Positions 27,411 to 36,728 of a DNA stretch of 64,000 nt are shown here, piece by piece. The notes beneath the pieces are model-generated. The model saw only the letters and a program-made list of their open reading frames with translations, did no database searches and was not told the DNA's origin. A program made the translations under genes and the position numbers. Source of the stretch: Litchfieldia sinesaloumensis. Its GTDB lineage: Bacteria; Bacillota; Bacilli; Bacillales; Bacillaceae_L. Position 1 is the first letter of the stretch; each line of letters begins with the position of its first letter. The stretch lies in contig NZ_LT732529.1 in assembly GCF_900156865.1 (NCBI RefSeq), positions 947,056 to 1,011,055 of the forward strand. The letters run 5' to 3'.

Positions 27411-28614
27411 TGGAAATATGCTATCACAAGATGAAATTGATGCACTTTTAAGAGGTACTGCAGACTTGGACAACGAAGAACCGGTAGCAATTAGTAATAA
27501 GCCCCTTGTAGAAGATTTTTTGTCTTTAATTGAACAGGATGCCCTTGGGGAGATTGGTAATATATCTTTTGGAAGTTCAGCAACTGCTCTATCTACTTTA
27601 CTCAATCAAAAGGTGGAAATTACTACACCAAATGTTTCACTGGTACTGAGTTCTGAATTAGCTGATGAGTTCCCACACCCGCATGTTGCGGTCTATGTGA
27701 ATTACACTGCTGGGTTTACTGGAACAAATCTTTTAGTAATTAAGCAAAGTGATGCAGCAATCATTGCAGATTTAATGCTTGGAGGAGCAGGTCTTTCTGT
27801 AAACGAGACACTAGGTGAACTTCAATTGAGTGCAGTACAAGAGGCAATGAATCAGATGATGGGTTCTGCTGCTACCTCAATGTCGACGGTGTTCAGTAAA
27901 AAAGTCGATATTTCACCACCGAGTATTGATATCTTAGATATTAAGCAAGGTGAAGGGGCTGAAAAGCTCCCACAAGATGATATCCTTGTAAAGATATCGT
28001 TTCGTTTAAAGATTGGAGAATTAATTGATTCGTCTATTATGCAACTCGTTCCAGTTGAATTTGCAAAAGGTCTTGTTGGAGAACTCTTATCACCTCAGGA
28101 AGATATAGTAGAACCAACACCAACTATGGGTGGCTCAACACACCATATTGAAGAACCAATACAGCAATCTAATCATATAGAAGAACAATATGTTCAACAA
28201 CAAAATGGAACTGCACACCAAGCAACACAGCATTATAATAATCAAGCAATTCCAACAAGCAATCCACAGCATTTAGGTGGTCAGGTGAGACAACCCGAAA
28301 TACAGCCAGCTGTTTTCTCGGATTTTGAACCTGTTCAATTACAAGAGTCAGAATCAAGAAATCTTAATATGCTAATGGATATTCCTCTTCAGGTAACCGT
28401 TGAATTAGGGAGAACAAAACGTTCAATTAAAGAGATTCTTGAGTTATCAGCCGGCTCTATCATAGAGTTGGACAAGCTTGCAGGAGAACCTGTTGATGTT
28501 TTAGTTAATGGTAAACTCATCGCACAAGGTGAGGTAGTTGTAATTGAAGAAAACTTTGGCGTCAGAATAACTGATATTATAAGTCAAAGTGATCGAATCA
28601 AAAAATTGAAATAA
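27403..28614 (+). CDS. fliY: Flagellar motor switch phosphatase FliY
   Basis: FliY replaces FliN in Bacillus and also dephosphorylates CheY-P. The N-terminus MLSQDEIDALL copies the FliM CheY-binding peptide. The CheC-like domain has both phosphatase motifs: D-x3-E-x2-N in DALGEIGN and S-x3-E-x2-N in SAVQEAMN. A glutamine- and histidine-rich linker (about residues 240-300) leads to the C-terminal SpoA domain (MDIPLQVTVELGRTKRSIKEI). The gene overlaps the fliM end. GGGGGGG (27387-27393) suits ATG 27403 better than ATG 27397. Confidence 0.95.
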   Translation: MNNGNMLSQDEIDALLRGTADLDNEEPVAISNKPLVEDFLSLIEQDALGEIGNISFGSSATALSTLLNQKVEITTPNVSLVLSSELADEFPHPHVAVYVNYTAGFTGTNLLVIKQSDAAIIADLMLGGAGLSVNETLGELQLSAVQEAMNQMMGSAATSMSTVFSKKVDISPPSIDILDIKQGEGAEKLPQDDILVKISFRLKIGELIDSSIMQLVPVEFAKGLVGELLSPQEDIVEPTPTMGGSTHHIEEPIQQSNHIEEQYVQQQNGTAHQATQHYNNQAIPTSNPQHLGGQVRQPEIQPAVFSDFEPVQLQESESRNLNMLMDIPLQVTVELGRTKRSIKEILELSAGSIIELDKLAGEPVDVLVNGKLIAQGEVVVIEENFGVRITDIISQSDRIKKLK

Positions 28615-28630
28615 CCAGGGGGCTAATCTA

Positions 28631-28993
28631 ATGGCACATAAAATACTTATTGTAGATGATGCAGCATTTATGAGAATGATGATAAAGGACATCCTAACTA
28701 AAAATGGATACGAGGTTGTTGCAGAGGCGGCTGATGGTGCGCAAGCAGTTGAAAAGTTTAAAGAACATCATCCTGATTTAGTAACAATGGATATTACGAT
28801 GCCAGAAATGGATGGCATTACAGCATTAAAAGAAATTAAAAAAATTAATCCAAATGCAAAGGTTATTATGTGTTCTGCAATGGGCCAGCAAGCTATGGTA
28901 ATTGATGCGATTCAGGCGGGAGCAAAGGATTTTATTGTAAAACCTTTCCAAGCAGACAGAGTTATTGAAGCTATTAGCAAAACGTTAAGCTAA
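28631..28993 (+). CDS. cheY: Chemotaxis response regulator CheY
   Basis: A 120-residue single receiver domain. The acidic pocket is D9 and D10, the phosphorylated residue D54 (TMDITMPEM), with S82 and K104 (VKPFQ) completing the active site. In Bacillus CheY-P binds FliM and FliY and promotes smooth swimming. AGGGGGC precedes ATG 28631. It lies inside the operon after fliY. Confidence 0.97.
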   Translation: MAHKILIVDDAAFMRMMIKDILTKNGYEVVAEAADGAQAVEKFKEHHPDLVTMDITMPEMDGITALKEIKKINPNAKVIMCSAMGQQAMVIDAIQAGAKDFIVKPFQADRVIEAISKTLS

Positions 28994-29036
28994 GAAGCCG
29001 TTATTATTTTATAAATTTCAGGAGAGTGGCAACAAA

Positions 29037-29684
29037 GTGAAATACATCAAAAAAGTATTAATAGCACTTATTTTCTTTCATGTCTTGCTTGTCACTTTTC
29101 CTGTACAAGCTGCAGATGGTCAAATTGATAAAAGTGTAAGTGACACACTTGGTAATCAAGAAGAAAAGAATGATGAGCAAGAAACGAATCAAAATGAAGA
29201 CATTGTTCAACCAGCCAATGAACTTACTGCCGGCGATTTCTTTAGAATGATCTTTACAACCTTATTTGTCCTTGCACTTATATACTTTTTATTGAAATTC
29301 GTAAATAAACGAAATCGTATGAACAACCAAAATAGGTTCATTGAAAATTTAGGTGGGACTAGTTTAGGAACGAACCGCTCCATTCAGATTGTTAAGGTTG
29401 GTGAGCGGATATTAGTCGTGGGGGTAGGAGAGTCCATTCAACTTCTTAAGGAAATCGAAGAAACGGATGAAATCAACGAAATCCTAGAGCAACACAATGC
29501 GACATTGGAATCCATGATTAAGCCAAGAGATGTTATTAATCGTTTTTTCGAAAAAAGAAATGAAGCAAAGGACAAGGATAAACCTCTCTTTTCCTCTATA
29601 CTTCAGAAACAATTAACCGAGTTAAAGCAAGGGAGAAAGAAAATTGTCGAGCAACTTGAAAATAAGGAGTCTAGCAAAGAATGA
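29037..29684 (+). CDS. fliO: Flagellar biosynthesis protein FliO (FliZ of Bacillus)
   Basis: FliO helps assemble the FliP ring of the export gate. This 215-residue protein has an N-terminal signal peptide (residues 1-25, ending VQA), a short acidic external segment, one membrane helix (about 70-88) and a cytoplasmic domain containing GGTSLGTNRSIQIVKVG. The start is GTG 29037 after AGGAGAG. Its stop overlaps the fliP ATG (ATGA). Confidence 0.92.
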   Translation: MKYIKKVLIALIFFHVLLVTFPVQAADGQIDKSVSDTLGNQEEKNDEQETNQNEDIVQPANELTAGDFFRMIFTTLFVLALIYFLLKFVNKRNRMNNQNRFIENLGGTSLGTNRSIQIVKVGERILVVGVGESIQLLKEIEETDEINEILEQHNATLESMIKPRDVINRFFEKRNEAKDKDKPLFSSILQKQLTELKQGRKKIVEQLENKESSKE

Positions 29685-30346
29685 ATGAGTTCATGGAGTT
29701 TTTTAATACTAGTGCCCCTGAAAATGTTTCGACATCTGTAAGGCTACTTCTCCTTTTAACGGTTTTGTCACTCGGCCCAAGCATCCTAATTTTAATGACT
29801 TCTTTTACAAGGATTATCGTTGTCCTGTCATTTGTTCGAACCTCGCTAGGAACACAACAAATGCCTCCTAATCAGGTGTTAATAGGTTTAGCTTTGTTTT
29901 TAACCTTTTTTATCATGGCACCAACGTTTAGTGAAGTAAATGAACAAGCTTTAACACCTTTGTTTAATGAAGAAATTAATTTAGAGGAAGCCTATAACCG
30001 TGCAGCCATACCCTTTAAGGAATTTATGAGCGCTCATACGAGGCAAAAAGATTTAGAGTTGTTTTTGAATTACTCGGGAGCGGAAAGGCCGGATACAATT
30101 GAAGATATACCTTTGACAGCTTTAGTACCAGCTTTTGCAATTAGTGAGCTAAAAACAGCATTTCAGATTGGATTTATGATTTTTATTCCGTTTCTTGTAA
30201 TCGATATGGTTGTTGCGAGTATTCTGATGTCAATGGGTATGATGATGCTTCCACCAGTAATGATTTCCTTGCCTTTTAAGATTCTCTTATTTGTCCTGGT
30301 CGATGGATGGTATTTGATTGTTAAATCCTTATTACAAACCTTCTAG
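29681..30346 (+). CDS. fliP: Flagellar export gate protein FliP
   Basis: FliP is the main pore-forming subunit of the export gate with FliQ and FliR. The 221-residue protein shows the family hallmarks TSFTRIIVVLSFVRTSLGTQQ and PPNQVLIGLALFLTFF, plus SMGMMMLPPVMISLPFKILLF near the C-terminus. Four hydrophobic segments are visible. It is coupled to fliO by overlap. A 92-base gap without a gene follows before fliQ. Confidence 0.97.
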   Translation: MNEFMEFFNTSAPENVSTSVRLLLLLTVLSLGPSILILMTSFTRIIVVLSFVRTSLGTQQMPPNQVLIGLALFLTFFIMAPTFSEVNEQALTPLFNEEINLEEAYNRAAIPFKEFMSAHTRQKDLELFLNYSGAERPDTIEDIPLTALVPAFAISELKTAFQIGFMIFIPFLVIDMVVASILMSMGMMMLPPVMISLPFKILLFVLVDGWYLIVKSLLQTF

Positions 30347-30438
30347 CTTTTTTTAGCTGTATTTGCACTGAATTAAGTTAATGCCTTCGGCGGTTGTCAC
30401 TTACCCCAAGGCGCATTTGATAAAGTAGGTGAACATTA

Positions 30439-30708
30439 TTGAGTCCTGAAGTAGTCATTACATTGGCAAAACAAGGAGTATATACAACGTTAATGATTTG
30501 TGGTCCACTGTTATTGGTTGCTCTAGTTGTGGGCTTAGTTGTTAGTGTGTTCCAGGCAACGACACAGATTCAGGAGCAAACACTGGCATTTATTCCAAAG
30601 ATTGTTGCGGTGCTTGTAGGGTTGGTATTTTTTGGTCCGTGGATGCTTTCAAGAATGGTCGCTTTTACACACGATATTTTTAGTAATTTAACGAGATTTG
30701 TAGGGTAA
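30439..30708 (+). CDS. fliQ: Flagellar export gate protein FliQ, TTG start
   Basis: FliQ is an 89-residue double-spanning membrane protein of the export gate. SFQATTQIQEQTLAFIPKI-type sequence (VFQATTQIQEQTLAFIPK) between the two hydrophobic segments is characteristic. The start TTG 30439 follows AGGTG with seven bases spacing. The upstream 92-base gap contains a modest stem, GCCTT (30383-30387) with AAGGC (30408-30412). Confidence 0.95.
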   Translation: MSPEVVITLAKQGVYTTLMICGPLLLVALVVGLVVSVFQATTQIQEQTLAFIPKIVAVLVGLVFFGPWMLSRMVAFTHDIFSNLTRFVG

Positions 30709-30712
30709 TAAG

Positions 30713-31489
30713 ATGACTGAGGTTTTTACCTATTTTCCGGCCTTTTTACTTGTATTAGTGCGGGTTACTAGCTTTTTTGTAACAATGCCCTTATTTTCAT
30801 ATCGAACTCTTCCAGCTTCACATCGTGTTGGAATCGCCTTTTTTATAGCATGGATTATGTTCCTGTCAATGAGTAAACCGATCTTAGAAATAGATGGTTA
30901 TTTCATCATGTTGATACTTAAAGAGGCAATGGTAGGACTTTTAATTGGTTTGGTTGCTTATATGATTTTTACAGCAATCCAAATTGCTGGAGGTTTTATT
31001 GATTTTCAAATGGGCTTTGCCATAGCGAATGTAGTCGATCCGCAAACAGGGGCCCAGAGTCCGTTAATTGGACAATACTTATATACATTTGCCTTATTGT
31101 TTTTATTGGCTATAAATGGTCATCATTTACTGTTAGATGGGATCTTTTATAGTTATGAGTTCATTCCGATGGAACAAGCATCCCTTCCATTAGGAAACGA
31201 GAATGTTATTGAATTTGTTCTTAGAGCTTTCGGCACAATGTTTATCATTGCATTCCAAATGTCAATGCCAGTAGTTGGTGCTTTATTTTTAGTTGATATT
31301 GCTCTAGGGATTGTAGCAAGAACTGTTCCACAATTAAATGTGTTTGTTGTAGGACTACCCTTAAAAATAGGGGTAAGTTTTATTGTGTTATTTATTGCTT
31401 TGTCGATGATGTTCATGCTAGTTGGGGAACTAGTAGACAATATGCTTTATACGATGAGGGGATTAATGGAACTATTGGGAGGAAGCTAG
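30713..31489 (+). CDS. fliR: Flagellar export gate protein FliR
   Basis: A 258-residue polytopic membrane protein with about six hydrophobic segments, completing the FliPQR gate. FIDFQMGFAIANVVDPQ, together with QLNVFVVGLPLKIGVSF in the C-terminal half, identifies the FliR family. The ribosome binding site before ATG 30713 is weak (AGGGTAATAAG), suggesting coupling to fliQ four bases upstream. Its stop codon is immediately followed by the flhB ATG. Confidence 0.96.
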   Translation: MTEVFTYFPAFLLVLVRVTSFFVTMPLFSYRTLPASHRVGIAFFIAWIMFLSMSKPILEIDGYFIMLILKEAMVGLLIGLVAYMIFTAIQIAGGFIDFQMGFAIANVVDPQTGAQSPLIGQYLYTFALLFLLAINGHHLLLDGIFYSYEFIPMEQASLPLGNENVIEFVLRAFGTMFIIAFQMSMPVVGALFLVDIALGIVARTVPQLNVFVVGLPLKIGVSFIVLFIALSMMFMLVGELVDNMLYTMRGLMELLGGS

Positions 31490-32572
31490 ATGTTCTATGT
31501 TCGTCTTGACCTACAATTTTTTGCAGGTGAAAAAACAGAAAAAGCGACTCCAAAAAAGAGACAAGAGACAAGGAAAAAAGGCCAAGTTGCAAAAAGTGCA
31601 GATGTAAATACTGCAATCCTGCTACTATTTGTTTTTTTTACACTTCTTGTTTTTGGAGGCTTTTTGCTGGATCGTATACTAGCTTTGTTAAAGCATTCTT
31701 TTCGTCATTATTTATCCATTACACCCACTGAACAAAGTATCCAAGAGATATTTATCGAGTTATCTCTGGAAGCTGCCATATTATTAGCACCAATTATGTT
31801 GATTGCTCTTATTGCAGGGGTTGCAGCGAACCTTATGCAAGTCGGCTTCCTATTCTCAACAGAAGCGATTCAAATGAAGCTAAACAAACTTGATCCAATA
31901 CAAGGATTTAAGCGTATTTATTCGATTCGTGCACTCGTTGAAATGATAAAATCAATTTTGAAAATTGTCATTGTTGGTGGCGTTACATTTGCGATTCTTT
32001 GGTTCCGTTTAGAGGATATTTTATCACTCTCTCAGAAAACCATTGGATCCGCTCTAATTGTTCTTTCTAAATTAACGGTCCAGATGGGCTTGTTTGCAGG
32101 TGGTGCACTTCTATTCTTATCTTTCTTAGATTATCTTTACCAACGTTTTGATTATGAAAAAAACATTAGAATGTCGAAGCAGGACATTAAAGATGAATAT
32201 AAGAAGACTGAAGGAGATCCACTCATTAAATCCAAAATAAAGCAAAAACAACGTGAAATGGCAATGAGCCGAATGATGCAAGAAGTTCCAAAGGCAGATG
32301 TCATTATTACAAACCCAACTCACTTTGCAATTGCCCTAAAATATGATGAGTCTAAAATGGATGCTCCCTTTGTTGTCGCAAAGGGTGTAGATTTTGTAGC
32401 CCAACGGATAAAGGAAATTGCTAAAGAGCATGAAATAATCACCATCGAAAACCGACCCCTTGCTAGGGCACTATATGCTGGTACAGAAATAGGGGATGCT
32501 GTACCGGAAGAATATTTTAAAGCAGTTGCTGAGATTCTTGCTTATGTATACCGCTTAAAGGAACAAATTTAG
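31490..32572 (+). CDS. flhB: Flagellar export switch protein FlhB
   Basis: FlhB switches export from rod/hook to filament substrates. The 360-residue protein has the conserved start GEKTEKATPKKRQETRKKGQ, four membrane segments (about 41-60, 97-120, 155-172, 190-215) and a cytoplasmic domain with the self-cleaving NPTH motif at residues 275-278. GGAGG lies in the end of fliR. The small gene ylqH at 5619-5909 resembles its C-terminal domain downstream of the cleavage site. Confidence 0.97.
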   Translation: MFYVRLDLQFFAGEKTEKATPKKRQETRKKGQVAKSADVNTAILLLFVFFTLLVFGGFLLDRILALLKHSFRHYLSITPTEQSIQEIFIELSLEAAILLAPIMLIALIAGVAANLMQVGFLFSTEAIQMKLNKLDPIQGFKRIYSIRALVEMIKSILKIVIVGGVTFAILWFRLEDILSLSQKTIGSALIVLSKLTVQMGLFAGGALLFLSFLDYLYQRFDYEKNIRMSKQDIKDEYKKTEGDPLIKSKIKQKQREMAMSRMMQEVPKADVIITNPTHFAIALKYDESKMDAPFVVAKGVDFVAQRIKEIAKEHEIITIENRPLARALYAGTEIGDAVPEEYFKAVAEILAYVYRLKEQI

Positions 32573-32586
32573 ATTTTTAGTTGAGC

Positions 32587-32607
32587 AGTTTCGTTGCTAT
32601 CGAAACT
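32587..32607 (+). promoter_or_regulatory. RNA hairpin between flhB and flhA
   Basis: AGTTTCG (32587-32593) and CGAAACT (32601-32607) form a perfect seven-pair stem with a seven-base loop in the 71-base flhB-flhA gap. No T-run follows. It resembles an intra-operon stability or processing element more than a terminator. Confidence 0.55.
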
Positions 32608-32643
32608 CCCACCATGTGCTTTTGACTTAAAGGAGAGAAAACA

Positions 32644-34680
32644 ATGCGAGTTAGAGATTTATCTGTTTTATTAAGTGTAATTTTAATAGTTGCAATGCTT
32701 ATTATCCCTTTTCCATCGTGGATGCTAAGTATTTTAATTATTGTCAATATTTCTCTTGCATTGTTGGTTCTCTTAACCTCAATGAATATGCAGGAACCAC
32801 TTCAATTTTCGATCTTTCCATCATTACTACTATTATTGACCCTATTCAGGTTAGGGCTAAACGTTTCAACAACTAGATCAATACTTGCTACAGGGGAAGC
32901 GGGTGGAGTCGTACACACCTTTGGTACCTTTGTAGTTGGTGGGAATGTTGTTGTTGGATTTGTTGTCTTTTTAATCCTCATTATTATTCAATTTATTGTT
33001 ATTACAAAAGGTTCTGAGCGTGTATCAGAAGTTGCTGCAAGATTCACATTAGATGCTATGCCTGGTAAGCAAATGAGTATTGATGCCGATTTAAATGCTG
33101 GCATGATATCTGATAAAGAAGCCCGTGAACGACGTGAAAAAGTAAGCAGAGAAGCGGATTTTTATGGGGCTATGGATGGAGCAAGTAAATTTGTTAAAGG
33201 TGATGCGATTGCAGGTATCATCATAGTTCTTATCAACTTACTATTTGGATTTATCATTGGAATGACGCAGCATGGGCTAGGGTTCCAGGAGGCACTCTCA
33301 AAATTTACCCTCCTTACAGTTGGCGATGGAATTGTTAGCCAAATACCTGCTTTGTTGATTTCTACTGCTACTGGTATTGTGGTTACTCGTGCTGCATCAG
33401 AAGGTAACTTAGGAACAGACATTACAAGACAGCTGTTCGCGTATCCAAAAATGCTTTATGTTACTGCAGGTACAATCTTCCTTTTAGGGCTATTTACTCC
33501 AATCAATGACCTATTAACAATATCCATATCAGGTTTACTTGCAATTGGCGGATATATGATTGCTAGAAGTAACAACCAGGAAATCGAGTTGGAATCAGAA
33601 ACGGAAGAAGAAGTACAAGTAGAGGATCTTAAGAGTCCGGAGAGTGTGGTTAATCTTCTTAATGTTGATCCAATTGAATTTGAATTTGGTTATGGCTTAA
33701 TCCCATTGGCAGACACAAACCAAGGTGGAGATATTTTAGATCGAATCGTAATGATTCGAAGACAACTAGCAATTGAGTTAGGTCTAGTTATTCCTGTTGT
33801 CAGAATTCGGGATAATATTCAATTACAACCAAATGAATATCGTTTGAAAATTAAAGGTAGTGAAATGGCAAGGGGAGAACTTTTACTAGATCATTTCTTA
33901 GCGATGAGCCCTGGCTATGATGATCATTCAATTGAAGGTATTGATACAATCGAACCGTCGTTTGGATTGCCGGCAAAATGGATATCCGAGGAACTGAAGG
34001 ACCAAGCGGAAATGCAGGGTTATACGGTAGTTGATCCACCTTCTGTCGTTTCCACACATATTACTGAAGTGATACGCAGAAATGCTCATGATTTGCTAGG
34101 TAGACAAGAAACGAAGCAATTAATCGATCATTTAAAAGAATCATACCCAATATTAGTAGAAGAAGTTACACCAACACCATTATCTGTTGGAGATATTCAA
34201 AAGGTATTAGCTAAATTACTGAAAGAAAATGTATCAATCCGGAATTTACCAATTATTTTCGAAACTCTTGCTGATTTTGGTCGAATGACCACTGATACGG
34301 ATTTGTTAGCTGAATATGTGAGGCAGTCTCTAGCTAGACAAATCACCAATCAATTTATTGTTCCTGGGGAAACAATGAAGGTTGTTACACTGTCAGGAAA
34401 AGTAGAAAAGGCAGTGGCAGATGGTGTTCAGCAAACGGAGCATGGTAATTATCTATCAATTGAACCTCAGATTTCACAATCTATAATTGAATCTATTGCC
34501 AAGCAAATCGAAAATGTTAGTATCCAGGAGCAGTCTCCTATTTTATTATGTTCGCCAGCTGTAAGAATGTATGTTAGACAGTTAATAGAACGATATTTCC
34601 CTCAGGTTCCTGTGCTTTCATATAATGAGCTTGAGGCTAATGTTGAAGTTCAAAGTGTTGGGGTGGTGAATATAGATTGA
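32644..34680 (+). CDS. flhA: Flagellar export protein FlhA
   Basis: FlhA is the proton-coupled export engine and docking platform. The 678-residue protein has about eight membrane segments in residues 1-310. The family signature FTLDAMPGKQMSIDADL lies in the loop near residue 140. A cytoplasmic domain follows, beginning near residue 330, that forms the nonameric ring. AAAGGAGAG precedes ATG 32644. Its stop overlaps the flhF TTG start. Confidence 0.97.
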   Translation: MRVRDLSVLLSVILIVAMLIIPFPSWMLSILIIVNISLALLVLLTSMNMQEPLQFSIFPSLLLLLTLFRLGLNVSTTRSILATGEAGGVVHTFGTFVVGGNVVVGFVVFLILIIIQFIVITKGSERVSEVAARFTLDAMPGKQMSIDADLNAGMISDKEARERREKVSREADFYGAMDGASKFVKGDAIAGIIIVLINLLFGFIIGMTQHGLGFQEALSKFTLLTVGDGIVSQIPALLISTATGIVVTRAASEGNLGTDITRQLFAYPKMLYVTAGTIFLLGLFTPINDLLTISISGLLAIGGYMIARSNNQEIELESETEEEVQVEDLKSPESVVNLLNVDPIEFEFGYGLIPLADTNQGGDILDRIVMIRRQLAIELGLVIPVVRIRDNIQLQPNEYRLKIKGSEMARGELLLDHFLAMSPGYDDHSIEGIDTIEPSFGLPAKWISEELKDQAEMQGYTVVDPPSVVSTHITEVIRRNAHDLLGRQETKQLIDHLKESYPILVEEVTPTPLSVGDIQKVLAKLLKENVSIRNLPIIFETLADFGRMTTDTDLLAEYVRQSLARQITNQFIVPGETMKVVTLSGKVEKAVADGVQQTEHGNYLSIEPQISQSIIESIAKQIENVSIQEQSPILLCSPAVRMYVRQLIERYFPQVPVLSYNELEANVEVQSVGVVNID

Positions 34681-35849
34681 AGGTAAAAAAATACATTGCT
34701 CCTTCCATGCCGGAAGCTATGAAGATGATACGTGCCGAATTAGGTAGTGAAGCGGTAATATTAAATTCAAAAGTCGTGCAAACTCAAGGCTTTTTTGGCC
34801 TGTTTCGTAAAAAGAACTTTGAAGTGATTGCAGCTATAGACTCAGAAATTCAAAGACCAGAGAGGATGCCAATTAAAGAAAAAGAAAAAAAAATAACGGA
34901 TATTGAGTCGAAAAAAGAAATTGTAAAACCAGTTGTCCATGAATCTGTTAACATGAATGAAACGAAGAATATTCTCGAGACAACTCCAGAGCTTATAAAA
35001 GAAATTCAAGAGCTAAAAGCAGCAATGAAAGAATTTATCCCGGATATTAATTCTTATCCGGGTCAGCTACAAGAAATAAATGAACTGTTATTAGACCAAG
35101 AAATTACTCCAATTATTCGAAAAGATATTATGGCAAGTTTATTAGAAAGATGGTACCGATCCACAAAAAGTGCTTCTACAGAAGAACTCAAAAATTGGGC
35201 AAAGGAGATTATCATTTCTAAAATTTCGGATGTTGAATACGGAGGAATTTCGTATCAGAAAAAATATGTGAATGTTGTTGGTCCGACCGGCGTAGGTAAA
35301 ACGACTACAATTGCTAAAATTGCAGCTGACTGTATGATGAAGGACAAAAAAAGCATTGCTTTTATCACCACTGATACGTTTCGAATTGCTGCGATTGAGC
35401 AATTAAAAACCTATGCTAAAATTCTTGGTGCACCTGTCGAGGTTTGTTATACGTTTGAGGATTTCAAGCAAGCAAAAGAAAAATTCAGGGAATATGATGT
35501 GGTTTTCATTGATACAGCTGGAAGGAACTTCCGTAATGAAAAGTATATTGAAGATTTAAATAACCTTATTCAATTTTCAAGTGATATGGAGTCGTTCTTG
35601 GTACTCTCCTTAACCTCTAAAATGGGTGATATGAGAGCAATATATGAACAATTTTCAAAAATCAACATATCGAAATTTATTTTTACTAAAGTAGATGAAA
35701 CAGCAAATTATGGAGCAATGGTGAATTTAATTGCGGGTTATGGGATTGGTGTTGCTTACTTAACGAATGGACAAAATGTTCCAGATGATATAGTCCTGGC
35801 AACACCTACAATAATAGCGAATACTATCCTTGGAGACGATGAATCATGA
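34677..35849 (+). CDS. flhF: Flagellar SRP-like GTPase FlhF, TTG start
   Basis: FlhF is an SRP-family GTPase that controls where flagella form. The 390-residue protein has a basic, variable B domain (1-115), an N domain (about 125-190), and the G domain with GPTGVGKTT (202-210), DTAGR (279-283) and TKVDET (near 338). The TTG at 34677 overlaps the flhA stop (TTGA). Its stop overlaps the flhG start, the usual coupling between FlhF and its activator. Confidence 0.95.
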   Translation: MKVKKYIAPSMPEAMKMIRAELGSEAVILNSKVVQTQGFFGLFRKKNFEVIAAIDSEIQRPERMPIKEKEKKITDIESKKEIVKPVVHESVNMNETKNILETTPELIKEIQELKAAMKEFIPDINSYPGQLQEINELLLDQEITPIIRKDIMASLLERWYRSTKSASTEELKNWAKEIIISKISDVEYGGISYQKKYVNVVGPTGVGKTTTIAKIAADCMMKDKKSIAFITTDTFRIAAIEQLKTYAKILGAPVEVCYTFEDFKQAKEKFREYDVVFIDTAGRNFRNEKYIEDLNNLIQFSSDMESFLVLSLTSKMGDMRAIYEQFSKINISKFIFTKVDETANYGAMVNLIAGYGIGVAYLTNGQNVPDDIVLATPTIIANTILGDDES

Positions 35850-36718
35850 TGGATCAAGCTGAAGCTCTTCGCAAAAAACTAGCATCAATGAATGATGATA
35901 ACCACCCGAAGACAATAGCTGTCATCAGTGGAAAAGGTGGGGTAGGTAAATCAAACCTGTCTTTAAACTTTTCCATTGCTCTTTCTAATTATGGTAAAAA
36001 GGTATTGCTTTTTGATATGGATATTGGAATGGGTAATATTGATATATTGATGGGGATTACTGCTCATCATACAATTGCTGATCTATTTGAAGATAATCTC
36101 ACCATTAATGACATCATTATCAAAGGGACAGAAGGTATTGATTATATTGCTGGAGGTAATGGACTACCAAACCTCTTTAAGCTTGATGATAAGAAAACTG
36201 AATATTTAATTGACCAATTGCAACTTGTGTTAAATGAATATGACTTCGTACTTTTTGATATGGGTGCAGGTATGACTGAGGAAAATGTTAAGTTTCTTAT
36301 GGCGATGGATGAAATATTTGTCATCACAACCCCTGAGCCAACATCAATTACCGATGCATACTCGGCGATAAAATATATATGTTTGTTTGACCAATCCATT
36401 CCTATGTATTTAGTCGTAAACCGTGCTGAGAACGAGTCGGATGGCTTACAAACTTTAAAAAGGTTGAGACAGGCGGTATTGCAGTTTTTAGTAAAGGAAG
36501 TCAAAATATTAGGTGTTTTACTTGATGATAGAACCGTGCAAAGAGCTGTAAGCCATCAAAAGCCGTTTTTATTGTATGCACCAAAAGCGGGAATCAGTAA
36601 GAATCTATTAGAAATCTGTAATAAATACCTAGAGAAAAATAACGAACAAAAATTAATAAGGAATCAACACATTTCCTTTATATCTAAGTTACAGCGTTTC
36701 TTCGTACGTGGTAGATAG
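35846..36718 (+). CDS. flhG: Flagellar number regulator FlhG (YlxH), MinD-like ATPase
   Basis: FlhG is a MinD/ParA-type ATPase that activates FlhF and restricts flagellar number or spacing. The N-terminal DQAEALR helix is the known FlhF-activating motif, and the deviant Walker A GKGGVGKSNLS (about residue 31 on) is intact. The C-terminal end (ISFISKLQRFFVRGR) is an amphipathic, basic membrane-targeting segment. 290 residues. ATG 35846 overlaps the flhF stop; ATG 35849 is the next codon. Confidence 0.95.
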   Translation: MMDQAEALRKKLASMNDDNHPKTIAVISGKGGVGKSNLSLNFSIALSNYGKKVLLFDMDIGMGNIDILMGITAHHTIADLFEDNLTINDIIIKGTEGIDYIAGGNGLPNLFKLDDKKTEYLIDQLQLVLNEYDFVLFDMGAGMTEENVKFLMAMDEIFVITTPEPTSITDAYSAIKYICLFDQSIPMYLVVNRAENESDGLQTLKRLRQAVLQFLVKEVKILGVLLDDRTVQRAVSHQKPFLLYAPKAGISKNLLEICNKYLEKNNEQKLIRNQHISFISKLQRFFVRGR

Positions 36719-36728
36719 GAGAATAATG

